From Panacagrimonas sp052387335 (GTDB lineage Bacteria > Pseudomonadota > Gammaproteobacteria > Nevskiales > Nevskiaceae), in NCBI GenBank assembly GCA_052387335.1, contig JBQTJH010000086.1, positions 1-43,687 on the forward strand: 43,687 nucleotides of DNA, in the 5' to 3' direction. The notes below the pieces were generated by a model that was not told the origin of the DNA, did no database searches, and saw nothing but the letters and a program-made list of their open reading frames with translations. This document shows positions 1 through 8,588 of this stretch, piece by piece. Within the stretch, counting starts at the first letter, position 1. The number at the start of each line of letters is the position of its first letter. Made by a program: the position numbers and the translations under genes.

Positions 1-1
1 T

Positions 2-310
2 GAGCACTGTGACGCGCTGCTGCTGGAGTGCAATCACGATCCGGACATGCTCGCGCGTGGCCCCTACCCGGAAAGCCTCAAGCGCCGCGTCGGCGGCGAC
101 TGGGGACATCTGTCCAATGCCCAGGCCGCCGGCCTGCTGCGGGCGGTGGACCGCTCGCGGCTGCAATCGCTGGTGCTGACCCACCTGTCGGAGCAGAACA
201 ACACCCCGGAACTGGCGCGCGCTGCCTTGTGCGAGGTTCTGCAGGAGGATCCGGACTGGTGCGTATGCGCCGAACAGAAACAGGGTTTGGGCTGGCGCGA
301 GATCCTGTAG
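2..310 (+). CDS. MBL-fold metallo-hydrolase, WalJ/YycJ-like (C-terminal part only)
   Basis: The reading frame is open from the window edge to a TAG at 308-310, so only about the last 102 residues are present. The residues ECNHDPDML, then GPYP, then LK-R and GHLSN followed by AA match the C-terminal part of the YycJ/WalJ family of metallo-beta-lactamase-fold phosphodiesterase-like hydrolases. The preceding His/Asp metal-binding signature lies outside the window. Family members are cytoplasmic and have been linked to cell-wall coordination or DNA repair; the physiological substrate is not settled. The family assignment rests on these motifs alone. It is followed 78 bp later by purL on the same strand. 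Confidence 0.8.
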   Translation, partial: EHCDALLLECNHDPDMLARGPYPESLKRRVGGDWGHLSNAQAAGLLRAVDRSRLQSLVLTHLSEQNNTPELARAALCEVLQEDPDWCVCAEQKQGLGWREIL

Positions 311-347
311 CCGATACGGATTCCTGCGGAACAGGGCCCGGGGCCGT

Positions 348-353
348 TAAAAT
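348..353 (+). promoter_or_regulatory. possible purL -10 element (TAAAAT)
   Basis: TAAAAT is a five-of-six match to the sigma-70 -10 box. It sits 35 bp before the preferred purL ATG and is the only AT-rich patch in the 78-bp gap. No convincing -35 is found at 16-18 bp; the nearest TTCCTG (321-326) is too far away. Its position argues against translation from the TTG at 353, which would then lie before the transcription start. Confidence 0.3.
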
Positions 354-388
354 TGCGTCGCCTTCTCGGCGTCCACCCCTCGCGTTCC

Positions 389-3300
389 ATGACCGTCCTC
401 GTCATTCCCTCGGCTGCGCGCCTTTCCGCCTTCCGCGTCGCCCGTCTCATCGAGCGCCTCAAGCCCTACGCGCCTGGCCTGAGCGGCCTGCGCGTGCAGG
501 ATTTCTTTCTGGTTCAGGGCCAGGCCGACCCCGCCGCGCTGCGGCGTTTGCTGGGCGAGGGTCCGGCCACGCTGCCCGAGGGCCGGGGCCGTCTGTTTGT
601 GGTGCCGCGCCTGGGCACGGTGTCGCCCTGGAGCAGCAAGGCCACGGATATCGCTCGGGTCTGCGGCCTAGACGGTATCCAACGCATCGAGCTGGCGCGC
701 GTGATTCTGCCCGCAGGTGTGGACCGTCTGCCGCCCGCGGCGCTGAGCGAATTGCACGACCCGATGATGGAGTCGGTGCTCGGCGACGAGGCGCAGCTCG
801 CCCATGTGTTCGATGTGCAGCCACCGCGCCCGCTGCGCCGCGTGCCGGTCCTGAAGGGCGGGCGCGAGGCGCTGGTCGCGGCCAATCGCGACTGGGGTCT
901 GGCGCTGTCGGATGAAGAGATCGACTACCTCGCGCAGCATGCGCTGAACTCCGGGCAAGACCCCAGCGACGCCGAGCTGATGATGTTCGCGCAGGTCAAT
1001 TCCGAACACTGCCGGCACAAGATCTTCAACGCCGAGTTCACGGTGGACGGCGCGACGCAGCCACAGTCGCTGTTCGACATGATCAAGGAGACCTACAAGG
1101 CTTCGCCGACCGGCGTGTTGTCCGCGTACAAGGACAATGCCTCGGTGATCGAGGGCTTCGACGCGATGCGCTGGTTTGCCGAGAGCGATCACATCTGGCG
1201 CGCGCACCGGGAGCCGGTCGGCATCCTGATGAAGGTGGAGACGCACAATCACCCCACTGGTATTTCACCGCATCCGGGTGCCGCCACCGGCGCTGGCGGC
1301 GAGATTCGCGACGAGGCCGCAACCGGTCGCGGCGGCAAGCCCAAGGCCGGGCTGTGTGGTTTCACCGTGGCGAATCTGCGCATTCCGGATTTCATTCAGC
1401 CCTGGGAAGCCGATCTGCCGCGTCCGCCACGCATGGCGAGCGCGCTGAACATCATGTGTGAGGCGCCCATCGGTGCGGCGGCCTACAACAACGAGTTCGG
1501 TCGTCCGAATCTCAACGGCTATTTCCGCACCTACGAAGCGATCACGCCGGACGGCCGTAATCGCGGCTACCACAAGCCGATCATGATCGCCGGCGGCTAC
1601 GGCAACATCCGCCTGCCGCATGTCGAGAAGCTGGAAGTGGTGGAGGGCGCCAAGCTGATCGTGCTCGGCGGTCCGGCGATGTTGATCGGCCTGGGCGGCG
1701 GCGCGGCGAGTTCCATGGCCACGGGTGCGTCCAGCGCAGCGCTGGATTTCGCTTCGGTGCAGCGCGACAATCCCGAGCTGGAGCGTCGCTGCCAGGAAGT
1801 GGTAGACGCCTGCTGGGCGCTGGGTGACGCCAACCCCATTCTCTCGATTCACGACGTCGGCGCGGGCGGTATCTCCAACGCTTTGCCGGAGCTGGTGCAC
1901 GCCGATGATCGCGGTGGCCGCTTCCAGTTGCGCGAAGTATTGAGCGCCGATCCGGCGCTGTCGCCCATGGAAATCTGGTGCAACGAATCGCAGGAGCGCT
2001 ACGTGCTCGCGGTGATGCCCGAGGGTGTGGACGTGCTGCGAGCGCTCTGCACACGCGAGCGCTGCCCGATGGCCGTAGTCGGCACCGCGACCGCCGAACG
2101 CCAGTTGATTGTGGAAGACGCGGACTCAACACATGTCGTCGACATGCCGATGCCGGTGCTGCTGGGCAAGCCGCCGCGCATGCGACGGCAGACGCAGCGC
2201 AACGCCAGCGTTTTCCCCGCGTTCAAGCCGACCATGGATGTCGCCGAGGCGGCGATGCGCGTGCTGCGTCATCCAACGGTGGCGAGCAAACAGTTCCTGA
2301 TCACGATTGGTGATCGCACCGTTGGCGGCCTGACCGTGCGCGACCAGATGGTCGGCCCCTGGCAGGTGCCGGTGGCGGACTGTGCCGTCACCGCCACGGG
2401 ATTCGAAGCGACCACGGGCGAGGCCATGAGCATGGGCGAACGCCCGGTGCTGGCGCTGATTCACGGTCCGGCTTCCGGCCGCATGGCCGTGGGTGAGGCC
2501 CTCACCAACATCGCCGCCGCGCGCATCGAAAAACTTTCTGATGTTCGTTTGTCAGCCAACTGGATGGCGGCCTGCGGCCAGCACGACGAGGACGCGCGCC
2601 TGTTCGATACAGTGCACGCGGTGGGTGTGGAGCTGTGCCCGCAGCTCGGCATTGCCATCCCGGTGGGCAAGGATTCGCTGTCGATGAAGACGGTGGGGCA
2701 GCAGCACAACCAGACGCAGACACAGACCGCGCCGCTATCGCTGATCGTGTCGGCCTTCGCGCCGGTGCTCGACGTACGTGCGTCGCTGACTCCGCAATTG
2801 CGCGTCGATGCGGGCGACACCGCGCTGCTGCTGATTGATCTGGGCAACGGTCGCAATCGCCTTGGCGGTTCGATCTTGGCGCAGGTCTACAACGACGTCG
2901 GCGATGTTGCGCCGGATCTCGAACAGCCGGCGCAACTCAAGGCCGCATTCGAGCTGGTGCAGCAGTGGAACGCAGCTGGCCAGGTGCTGGCCTATCACGA
3001 TCGCTCTGATGGCGGTGCTTTCGCGAGCCTGTGCGAAATGGCCTTTGCCGGCCATTGTGGCGTGCAGGTCAGCGGGCTGGATACGGCCGCGCTGTTCACC
3101 GAAGAACTGGGCATGGTGTTGCAGGTGCGCAGCGCCGATATGGACGCGATGCTCGCGACCGCTGCCACGCAGGGTTTGAGCGCGCAGCGCATCGGTGCAC
3201 CGCGCCAGGATGACCGCATCGTGTTCAGCTTGGGCGAGCGCACCCTGCTGGATCAATCACGCGCTGCGCTGTTCAAGACCTGGTCGGAGACCAGCTACCG

Positions 3301-4213
3301 CATCGCACGCCTGCGCGACAACCCGGATTGCGTGGACGAAGAATTCGAAGCCGCGGGCCGCGCCAATGACGCGGGTCTGGGGATGTCGCTGAGTTTTGAT
3401 ACTAGCGTTACCGCTGCGCCGCACCTCGTCGGCACGCGTCCGCGTGTTGCCGTGCTGCGCGAGCAAGGCGTCAACGGACAGGCCGAGATGGCCTACGCGT
3501 TCCACGCCGCCGGCTTCGACGCCGTGGACGTGCACATGAGCGATGTGCTCGAAGGGCGCGTCGAGTTGTCGGGCTTTGCCGGTCTGGTGGCGTGCGGCGG
3601 GTTCTCCTATGGCGACGTACTCGGCGCGGGACAGGGCTGGGCGCGCAGCATTCTGTTCAACGCTCGCGGTCGCGAGCAGTTTCAGACCTTTCTGGCGGAC
3701 AGCTCGAAATTCGCGCTCGGCGTTTGCAATGGCTGCCAGATGTTCGCCGCCTTGCAGGAGCTGGTACCGGGCGCAGAACACTGGCCCATGTTCCGGCGCA
3801 ATCGCTCCGAACAATTCGAAGCGCGCTGGACCATGGTGGAAATCCTGGAATCGAAGTCCCTGTTCTTTGCCGGCATGGCCGGCTCGCGCATGCCCGTTGC
3901 GGTGGCGCACGGCGAGGGTCGCGCCGAGTTTCGACTCGACTCGCATTTGGCCGCGATGCAGGCCAGCAACCAGATCGCGATGCGCTTCGTGGATCGTGGC
4001 GGTGCCGCCGCGACGCGTTACCCGGCCAATCCGAATGGCTCACCGGCCGGCATTACCTCGATCTGCAATGACGACGGCCGTATCACCATCCTGATGCCGC
4101 ATCCGGAGCGCACCATTCACGGCGTCACCGGCTCCTGGTGGCCGGGCGAGCGCAAGGTCGCGCGTACGCCTTGGTTCCGCATGTTTGAAAATGCGCGCGC
4201 CTGGCTCGGATAG
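389..4213 (+). CDS. purL: phosphoribosylformylglycinamidine synthase, single-chain PurL
   Basis: PurL converts FGAR, glutamine and ATP to FGAM in purine synthesis (cytoplasm). The frame from ATG 389 gives 1274 residues, close to the 1295 of enterobacterial PurL. It contains an N-terminal PurS-like domain, two repeated AIRS-like synthetase domains (for example VETHNHPTG, GGYGN and GKDSLSMKT motifs) and a C-terminal class I glutaminase. The glutaminase triad is visible as Cys1113 (GVCNGCQM), His1238 and Glu1240 (PHPER). These have the same spacing as the E. coli triad and lie 22 residues earlier. An upstream in-frame TTG at 353 would add 12 residues, but it overlaps the -10-like element, and the protein resembles the family only from MTVLVIP onward. 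It converges on the mla operon with just 15 bp between the stops. Confidence 0.97.
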   Translation: MTVLVIPSAARLSAFRVARLIERLKPYAPGLSGLRVQDFFLVQGQADPAALRRLLGEGPATLPEGRGRLFVVPRLGTVSPWSSKATDIARVCGLDGIQRIELARVILPAGVDRLPPAALSELHDPMMESVLGDEAQLAHVFDVQPPRPLRRVPVLKGGREALVAANRDWGLALSDEEIDYLAQHALNSGQDPSDAELMMFAQVNSEHCRHKIFNAEFTVDGATQPQSLFDMIKETYKASPTGVLSAYKDNASVIEGFDAMRWFAESDHIWRAHREPVGILMKVETHNHPTGISPHPGAATGAGGEIRDEAATGRGGKPKAGLCGFTVANLRIPDFIQPWEADLPRPPRMASALNIMCEAPIGAAAYNNEFGRPNLNGYFRTYEAITPDGRNRGYHKPIMIAGGYGNIRLPHVEKLEVVEGAKLIVLGGPAMLIGLGGGAASSMATGASSAALDFASVQRDNPELERRCQEVVDACWALGDANPILSIHDVGAGGISNALPELVHADDRGGRFQLREVLSADPALSPMEIWCNESQERYVLAVMPEGVDVLRALCTRERCPMAVVGTATAERQLIVEDADSTHVVDMPMPVLLGKPPRMRRQTQRNASVFPAFKPTMDVAEAAMRVLRHPTVASKQFLITIGDRTVGGLTVRDQMVGPWQVPVADCAVTATGFEATTGEAMSMGERPVLALIHGPASGRMAVGEALTNIAAARIEKLSDVRLSANWMAACGQHDEDARLFDTVHAVGVELCPQLGIAIPVGKDSLSMKTVGQQHNQTQTQTAPLSLIVSAFAPVLDVRASLTPQLRVDAGDTALLLIDLGNGRNRLGGSILAQVYNDVGDVAPDLEQPAQLKAAFELVQQWNAAGQVLAYHDRSDGGAFASLCEMAFAGHCGVQVSGLDTAALFTEELGMVLQVRSADMDAMLATAATQGLSAQRIGAPRQDDRIVFSLGERTLLDQSRAALFKTWSETSYRIARLRDNPDCVDEEFEAAGRANDAGLGMSLSFDTSVTAAPHLVGTRPRVAVLREQGVNGQAEMAYAFHAAGFDAVDVHMSDVLEGRVELSGFAGLVACGGFSYGDVLGAGQGWARSILFNARGREQFQTFLADSSKFALGVCNGCQMFAALQELVPGAEHWPMFRRNRSEQFEARWTMVEILESKSLFFAGMAGSRMPVAVAHGEGRAEFRLDSHLAAMQASNQIAMRFVDRGGAAATRYPANPNGSPAGITSICNDDGRITILMPHPERTIHGVTGSWWPGERKVARTPWFRMFENARAWLG

Positions 4214-4228
4214 GCGCGGCGCCGACGC

Positions 4229-4942
4229 TTACTCGTCTTCGTCGAAATCAAACTTCTGCCGCGGCGGATTGCCGTCGAACACCAGATTCTGGCGCTGCTG
4301 CAGATAGGCGGTGCGGATGAAGATGTAGGGGTCGGGTTGTTCGTCCAGGAACTTGTCGGCGTCGAGCAGGGCGGTTCTGGCGTCGATGGCGCTAACACCG
4401 GTCACGATCCATTGGGTTTCGGTGTCTTCGACATAGGTCGTCGGCGACGTGAAGTAGTCGCCGACCGCGCCGAACAGATCGCGTCCATTGCTCGGCCCCA
4501 GGAAGGGCAGCATCAGGTACATGCCTTCGCCCAGCCCCCAGTAACCCAGGGTCTGGCCGAAGTCTTCGTCATTGGCCGGCAACCCGACTTGCGTAGCCAC
4601 GTCCATCACGCCGACCAGGCCCACCGTGGTGTTGAGCACGAAGCGGCCTAGATCCCGACCACCCTGGGCGAATTTGCCCTGGAGCAGATCATTGACGATG
4701 ACGGTGGGATAAAACAGGTTGTCGAGAAAATTGCCAACGCCGACACGCACCGGTCCGGGCACATAGTCGCGATAGGTCTTGGCCACCGGACGCAGCACAT
4801 AGCGATCAGCGCCGCGATTGAAGGTGTAGACGCCGCGATTCACCGTCTCCAGCGGATCGGAGGGTTCGTCGGGTGGCAGGTGCGCGCAGCCGCTGGCGAG
4901 CAGGACTGCGCTGAGGGTCAGGCTGGTGATCACGGCACGCAC
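4229..4942 (-). CDS. mlaA: MlaA (VacJ) outer-membrane lipoprotein
   Basis: MlaA is the outer-membrane component of the Mla system, which removes mislocalised phospholipids from the outer leaflet and hands them to MlaC. The 237-residue protein begins with a lipoprotein signal ending in a lipobox (LASGC, Cys19). It contains the family signatures DPLE-VNR, FNRG-D, PVA--Y, the N-FLDNL stretch and FGQTLG-WG-G-G-Y, with PFLGPS. It ends in an acidic tail (DEDE). It is the last gene of the operon, 38 bp after mlaB. In E. coli mlaA lies elsewhere on the chromosome, but its presence in the operon is common in other proteobacteria. Confidence 0.96.
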   Translation of the reverse strand: MRAVITSLTLSAVLLASGCAHLPPDEPSDPLETVNRGVYTFNRGADRYVLRPVAKTYRDYVPGPVRVGVGNFLDNLFYPTVIVNDLLQGKFAQGGRDLGRFVLNTTVGLVGVMDVATQVGLPANDEDFGQTLGYWGLGEGMYLMLPFLGPSNGRDLFGAVGDYFTSPTTYVEDTETQWIVTGVSAIDARTALLDADKFLDEQPDPYIFIRTAYLQQRQNLVFDGNPPRQKFDFDEDE

Positions 4943-4980
4943 AGAGTTCTCCCGTTCTGAGGTGCCGAGCGCTGACGCGG

Positions 4981-5226
4981 TCAGCTCAACTTCAGCACGC
5001 TATCGATTTGCAGAAACTCTAGCAGGCCGCGTGATTGCGCACTGACATTGGCGAACTCCAGTTCACGGCCCTGCGCTGCAGCGCGACGCGATAGCTCCAG
5101 CAGGAAGGCGGCGCCGGCGCTATCGATGCGCGTGACGGCGGCCAGATCCAACCGCGAACGGGCCGCGAGCGTATCCGCTTGCGGCAGCCAGTTCCTGACG
5201 GTGGCGAAGCTCAGCTCGCCTTCCAT
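4981..5226 (-). CDS. mlaB: MlaB, STAS-domain subunit of the Mla ABC transporter
   Basis: A short 81-residue protein made of a single STAS domain. The conserved core RIDSAGAAFLLELSRRA, around residues 33-50, carries the D-S-A-G motif typical of MlaB and anti-sigma-factor antagonists. MlaB binds the cytoplasmic face of MlaF and is needed for assembly and activity of the MlaFEDB complex. Its ATG shares one base with the mlaC stop codon (TGATG), so translational coupling is likely. Size, fold and operon position agree. Confidence 0.93.
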   Translation of the reverse strand: MEGELSFATVRNWLPQADTLAARSRLDLAAVTRIDSAGAAFLLELSRRAAAQGRELEFANVSAQSRGLLEFLQIDSVLKLS

Positions 5227-5867
5227 CAGCTGGTTCCGGCCTGCTTGAAGTAGCTGTTGTCCTCGAATTTCTTGATCACCGCGTCCAGGCCATTGGCCTT
5301 GATCTCGGAGTTGATCTGGCTGCGAAAGTTGGTGATCAGCGACAGGTTCTCCACCGCGATGTCATAGATCTTCCACTGGTCCTTGACCGCATGGACCTGG
5401 AAGCTCAGCGCGATCGGCGGCGCATCCTTGCGCAGGATCTTGGCGTTGACGGTGACGTCGTCCGCGCCCGCCTGCGCGCGTAGCGGTGCCCACTCCGCCT
5501 TGACGCTGTCGTGGTAGTCGAGCATGGCGCGGGCATAGGTACGGATCAACGAATCCTTGAATGCCGCTTCGAAGCGGGTCTTCTGTTCCGGCGTCGCGGT
5601 TTTCCAGTTCTTGCCCAGCACCAGTTGCGAGATGCCCTTGGTGTCGAAGTGCGGCACGACCTTTTCGTCGACCACCTTGTAGAACACCGCAAGGTCGGCG
5701 CGATAGGCCTCGTGATTGGCCGCGATCAGGTCCTGGAATTCGGTGGTCGCTTTCTTGATCGCCTGATCGGCGGGCTCCGCGGGCGCGGCGGCGACGCCGG
5801 TTGCGATACCGAGAGCGGCGAGGAGGACGAGCAGGGGCTTGGTCACGGTCTGGTACAGGGTCTTCAT
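5226..5867 (-). CDS. mlaC: MlaC, periplasmic phospholipid-binding shuttle
   Basis: MlaC carries phospholipid between MlaA at the outer membrane and the MlaFEDB complex at the inner membrane. The 213-residue product has a Sec signal (basic MKTLYQTVTK, a hydrophobic LLVLLAALGIA core, cleavage near GVAAA). The mature protein carries the Ttg2D/MlaC fold pattern: KVV--KVVPHFD, Q--L-KNWKTATPEQK-RF--AF, L---Y, and IYD--VENLSL--N-RSQ near residues 180-195. It lies between mlaD and mlaB in the usual order and shares one base with mlaB. Confidence 0.96.
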   Translation of the reverse strand: MKTLYQTVTKPLLVLLAALGIATGVAAAPAEPADQAIKKATTEFQDLIAANHEAYRADLAVFYKVVDEKVVPHFDTKGISQLVLGKNWKTATPEQKTRFEAAFKDSLIRTYARAMLDYHDSVKAEWAPLRAQAGADDVTVNAKILRKDAPPIALSFQVHAVKDQWKIYDIAVENLSLITNFRSQINSEIKANGLDAVIKKFEDNSYFKQAGTS

Positions 5868-5909
5868 GGTGTGGCTCCGTGGAGGAGTCGGGGAAAAAGC
5901 AGGGACGTC

Positions 5910-6437
5910 TTATTTCGAGGCCGGCGCCAGGGAGTCCGCCAGCTTGCCGATGGCTTCGGCCAGCTTGTCGTCGCCCTTGTCTTCGGATTGGGATGAGAGG
6001 AACTGCCCGATCAGGTTTTCCAGCACCAGCGCACTCTGCGTGAGCTTGAGCTTGCTGCCGTCCTTGAGCGGCTCGTCGGCGCCGCCGGCTTCGATGCCGA
6101 TGTACTGCTCGCCGAGCAGGCCTGCGGTGAGAATTTTGGCGTTGGAATCTTCCGGAATGGTGTTGAAGCTGTTGGACAGCTCCAGGTTGACGTTGGCTTC
6201 AAACGTGACGGGATCGATCACGATGTCGCGCACGCGGCCGATCTTCACGCCCGCCATGGTCACTGCCGAACCGGGCTTGAGCCCGCCGATATTTTCGAAG
6301 GTGGCGACGACGCGATAGGTCTTGCCGTCGCCGCCCACCGTGTCCAGGCTGGCGACGCGGAAGGTCAGCACGAACACGGCCGCTACGCCCAGGCAGACAA
6401 ACAGGCCGACCAGCATTTCGAGAGCGCGTGATTGCAT
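5910..6437 (-). CDS. mlaD: MlaD, MCE-domain inner-membrane-anchored protein
   Basis: MlaD forms the periplasmic hexameric ring of the MlaFEDB transporter. The 175-residue product has one N-terminal membrane segment (MLVGLFVCLGVAAVFVLTF) followed by a single MCE domain (about residues 38-120). The domain shows the typical Y-V-A-FENIGGLKPGS-V-MAGVKIG-V pattern and the PLL-like LLGEQYIGIEAGG near 107-119. The tail (residues 125-175) is a helical, Lys/Asp-rich segment. Length matches the E. coli protein (183 residues). A 56-bp gap separates it from mlaE. Confidence 0.96.
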   Translation of the reverse strand: MQSRALEMLVGLFVCLGVAAVFVLTFRVASLDTVGGDGKTYRVVATFENIGGLKPGSAVTMAGVKIGRVRDIVIDPVTFEANVNLELSNSFNTIPEDSNAKILTAGLLGEQYIGIEAGGADEPLKDGSKLKLTQSALVLENLIGQFLSSQSEDKGDDKLAEAIGKLADSLAPASK

Positions 6438-6494
6438 GGGTATGAACCTAGGGGATGGGGCTGAAGGGGGAATGAATTGCCTGTACGGCCGATG

Positions 6495-7262
6495 TCACGG
6501 GAACATGAAGGCGGTGAGGATGAAGTCGAGCGCGAGGATCGACAGCGAGGAAATCACCACCGTGGAGGTGGTGGCGCGGGCCACGCCCTCCGATGTCGGC
6601 TCGGCGTGATAGCCCTGGTAGACCGCAATCCAGCTCACCGCCACGCCGAACACGAAGCTTTTGACCAGGCCGTCGATGATGTCCTGCATCTCGACGCTGG
6701 ATCGGATCTGCGACCAGTAACTGCCCGCATCCACGCCCAGCAGTTCCACGCCGATCGCGTGTCCGCCGGCGATTCCAATCGACATCACGGCGAAGATCGA
6801 GGCCAGCAGCGGCATGGCGATCAGGCCGGCCAGGAAGCGCGGTGCCACCACGCGCCGGATCGGATCCACCGCCATCATCTCCATGGCAGAAAGTTGGTCG
6901 GTGGCACGCATCAGCCCCAGTTCCGCCGCCAGCGCCGAACCTGCGCGACCGGCAAATAGCAGGGCGGTGACCACCGGGCCCAGTTCTCGAATGATCACCA
7001 GTGCCACGAACACGCCCAAGGATTCTTCCGCGCCGAAGCGGATCAGGGTGCGGTAGCCCTGCAGCGCCAGCACCATGCCCACGAACGAACCGGCCAGCAC
7101 GATGATCACCATCGACAACTGGCCGACGTAGTACAGCTGCTGCACGATCAGACGCGGCCGCAACAGCAGCGAGGGCAGTCCGGCCAGAATCTGCAGCAGG
7201 AAGAACTGGGCGCGGCCCAGCCCGGACAGAAAATTCTGAATCACCGACAGGGCGCCGCTCAT
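6495..7262 (-). CDS. mlaE: MlaE, permease of the Mla transporter
   Basis: This 255-residue polytopic inner-membrane protein is the permease of the MlaFEDB complex. It matches the MlaE/TrbH family: FVGMVLALQGY near residue 60, the highly conserved RELGPV-TALLFAGR-GSA--AELG-M segment (about 92-118, facing the ATPase), then EIDAL-equivalent TDQLSAMEMMAVDP and LA-PR-LA. Its start overlaps the mlaF stop by four bases (ATGA), a sign of translational coupling. No missing motif is evident. Confidence 0.96.
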   Translation of the reverse strand: MSGALSVIQNFLSGLGRAQFFLLQILAGLPSLLLRPRLIVQQLYYVGQLSMVIIVLAGSFVGMVLALQGYRTLIRFGAEESLGVFVALVIIRELGPVVTALLFAGRAGSALAAELGLMRATDQLSAMEMMAVDPIRRVVAPRFLAGLIAMPLLASIFAVMSIGIAGGHAIGVELLGVDAGSYWSQIRSSVEMQDIIDGLVKSFVFGVAVSWIAVYQGYHAEPTSEGVARATTSTVVISSLSILALDFILTAFMFP

Positions 7263-8077
7263 GCTGTCTTCCTCTTGCCCAGCAGGTCGCTGGCATAGGT
7301 CGCCGCCGGGTAGTGAAAGGCCACCGGCCCATCGGGCAAGCCCTGCAGGAACTGCTGCACCCAGGGGTGCTGCGAATCTCGGATGACGTCTGCGGTGCCC
7401 TGCGCCTGCACCTTGCCGTCGGCAATCAGATAGCCATAGTCGGCGATCGACAACACCTCAGCCAGATCATGCGACACGATGATGGAGGTGAGTCCCAGCG
7501 CGTCGTTGAGCGTGCGGATCAAGCGCATCAGCACGCCCATCGAGATCGGGTCCTGGCCGGCGAAGGGTTCGTCGTACATCACCAGATCGGGATCCAGCGC
7601 GATGGACCGTGCCAGCGCCACGCGCCTTGCCATGCCACCCGACAATTGCTGCGGGTAGAGATCGCGCGCGCCGCGCAGACCGACGGCCTGCAGCTTCATC
7701 AGCACCAGGTCGCGGATCATGGATTCCGGCAGACGGGTCTGTTCGCGCAAAGGAAAGGCCACGTTCTCGAACACATTGAGATCGGTCAGCAACGCGCCGT
7801 TCTGAAACAGCATGCCCATGCGCTTGCGCAGCTCGTAGATGTCGCCGCGGCTCAGGCCGTGAACGTCGATGCCGTCGAAGTACACGCTGCCCGCCTTGGG
7901 GCGCCACTGGCCGCCAATCAGCCGCAACAGCGTGGTCTTGCCCGTACCCGAAGGTCCCATGATCGCGGTGACTTTGCCGCGCGGGATGTCGATATCCACC
8001 CCGTCATAGATCACGCGCTGACCATGACCGAAATGCAGACCGCGCGCGCGAACCAGCATATTTTCCGTGGCGTTCAT
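7259..8077 (-). CDS. mlaF: MlaF, ATPase of the Mla transporter
   Basis: ABC-type ATPase energising phospholipid transport. The 272-residue protein shows a Walker A GPSGTGKTT (about 42-50), a Q-loop (LFQNGALLTD), the signature LSGGMARR (about 145-152), Walker B DLVMYDEPF with catalytic Glu (about 163-171), and an H-loop (IIVSHD). Family-typical features are the MLFQNGALLTDLNVFENVAFPL stretch and the C-terminal extension ending WVQQFL-G-PDGPV-FHYPA. It is the first gene of the mla operon; the 133-bp divergent gap before the 8211 lipoprotein gene should hold the operon promoter. Confidence 0.97.
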   Translation of the reverse strand: MNATENMLVRARGLHFGHGQRVIYDGVDIDIPRGKVTAIMGPSGTGKTTLLRLIGGQWRPKAGSVYFDGIDVHGLSRGDIYELRKRMGMLFQNGALLTDLNVFENVAFPLREQTRLPESMIRDLVLMKLQAVGLRGARDLYPQQLSGGMARRVALARSIALDPDLVMYDEPFAGQDPISMGVLMRLIRTLNDALGLTSIIVSHDLAEVLSIADYGYLIADGKVQAQGTADVIRDSQHPWVQQFLQGLPDGPVAFHYPAATYASDLLGKRKTA

Positions 8078-8141
8078 CGGCAGTTCAGTGGGAGGCGCGC
8101 AGAGGAGACTGCGGCGGTAATGTGATGACGGGCATAAGCCT

Positions 8142-8147
8142 ATTCTA
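8142..8147 (-). promoter_or_regulatory. candidate mla-operon -10 (TAGAAT) in divergent gap
   Basis: Read on the minus strand, 8147-8142 is TAGAAT, a four-of-six match to the -10 box, 65 bp upstream of the mlaF start. The gap 8078-8210 is AT-richer than its surroundings and must serve two divergent genes. No strong -35 at the right spacing is visible, so this is only a candidate. Confidence 0.3.
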
Positions 8148-8210
8148 CGTTTGGTTTAATTTTTGGACTCGCGCCCTTAGGTTTGGCTGCGACTCCCGGA
8201 TCAGAGAGAC

Positions 8211-8579
8211 ATGTTCAAGCGCAGCCGGTTCGGCTATTCGTATTCCTGGGTGATGTTGGTGCTATTTGGCTGTGTTCTGACGGCGGGCTGCGCCTCGCGA
8301 TCCGAGCCGAAAACAGCCGGCGAAGTCATGCCGCGCTCGGCGGCCAGCGCCTCCGGCGCGGAGCTGGGCGCGGAGTGCTACGACCCTCGCACCGGCGTGA
8401 CCTACCGTGATCGCTACGGCTTCAACGATCCGCGGTTTGCGCACTGCGGCCCGGATTACTACGTGGTGCAGGAACGGCGTCGCGCCCTTGGCCCCGGCCC
8501 GGTGCTCGAGCGGGGCTCGATCAACCTTCCGGCCGCGCCGGTGCCGCTGCCGGACAATCTGGGCATCCTGCGGCGCTGA
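8211..8579 (+). CDS. small outer-membrane-type lipoprotein of unknown function
   Basis: 122-residue exported protein. It has a basic N-terminus (KRSR), a hydrophobic core, and a lipobox LTAGC with lipidated Cys27. Residue +2 is Ala, which suggests sorting to the outer membrane. The mature part has two further cysteines (ECYDPRTG and HCGPDYY), a YRDRYGFNDPRF aromatic/charged stretch, and a proline-rich C-terminus ending in RR. The start ATG follows GAGAGAC. I do not recognise a family. It stands alone between the divergent mla operon and convergent lipB, whose stop lies 9 bp away. Confidence 0.75.
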   Translation: MFKRSRFGYSYSWVMLVLFGCVLTAGCASRSEPKTAGEVMPRSAASASGAELGAECYDPRTGVTYRDRYGFNDPRFAHCGPDYYVVQERRRALGPGPVLERGSINLPAAPVPLPDNLGILRR

Positions 8580-8588
8580 GCGCTGAAA

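Noticed and set aside
353..388. In-frame TTG start giving purL 12 more residues
   Set aside because: It overlaps the -10-like TAAAAT, and family similarity begins only at the ATG at 389.
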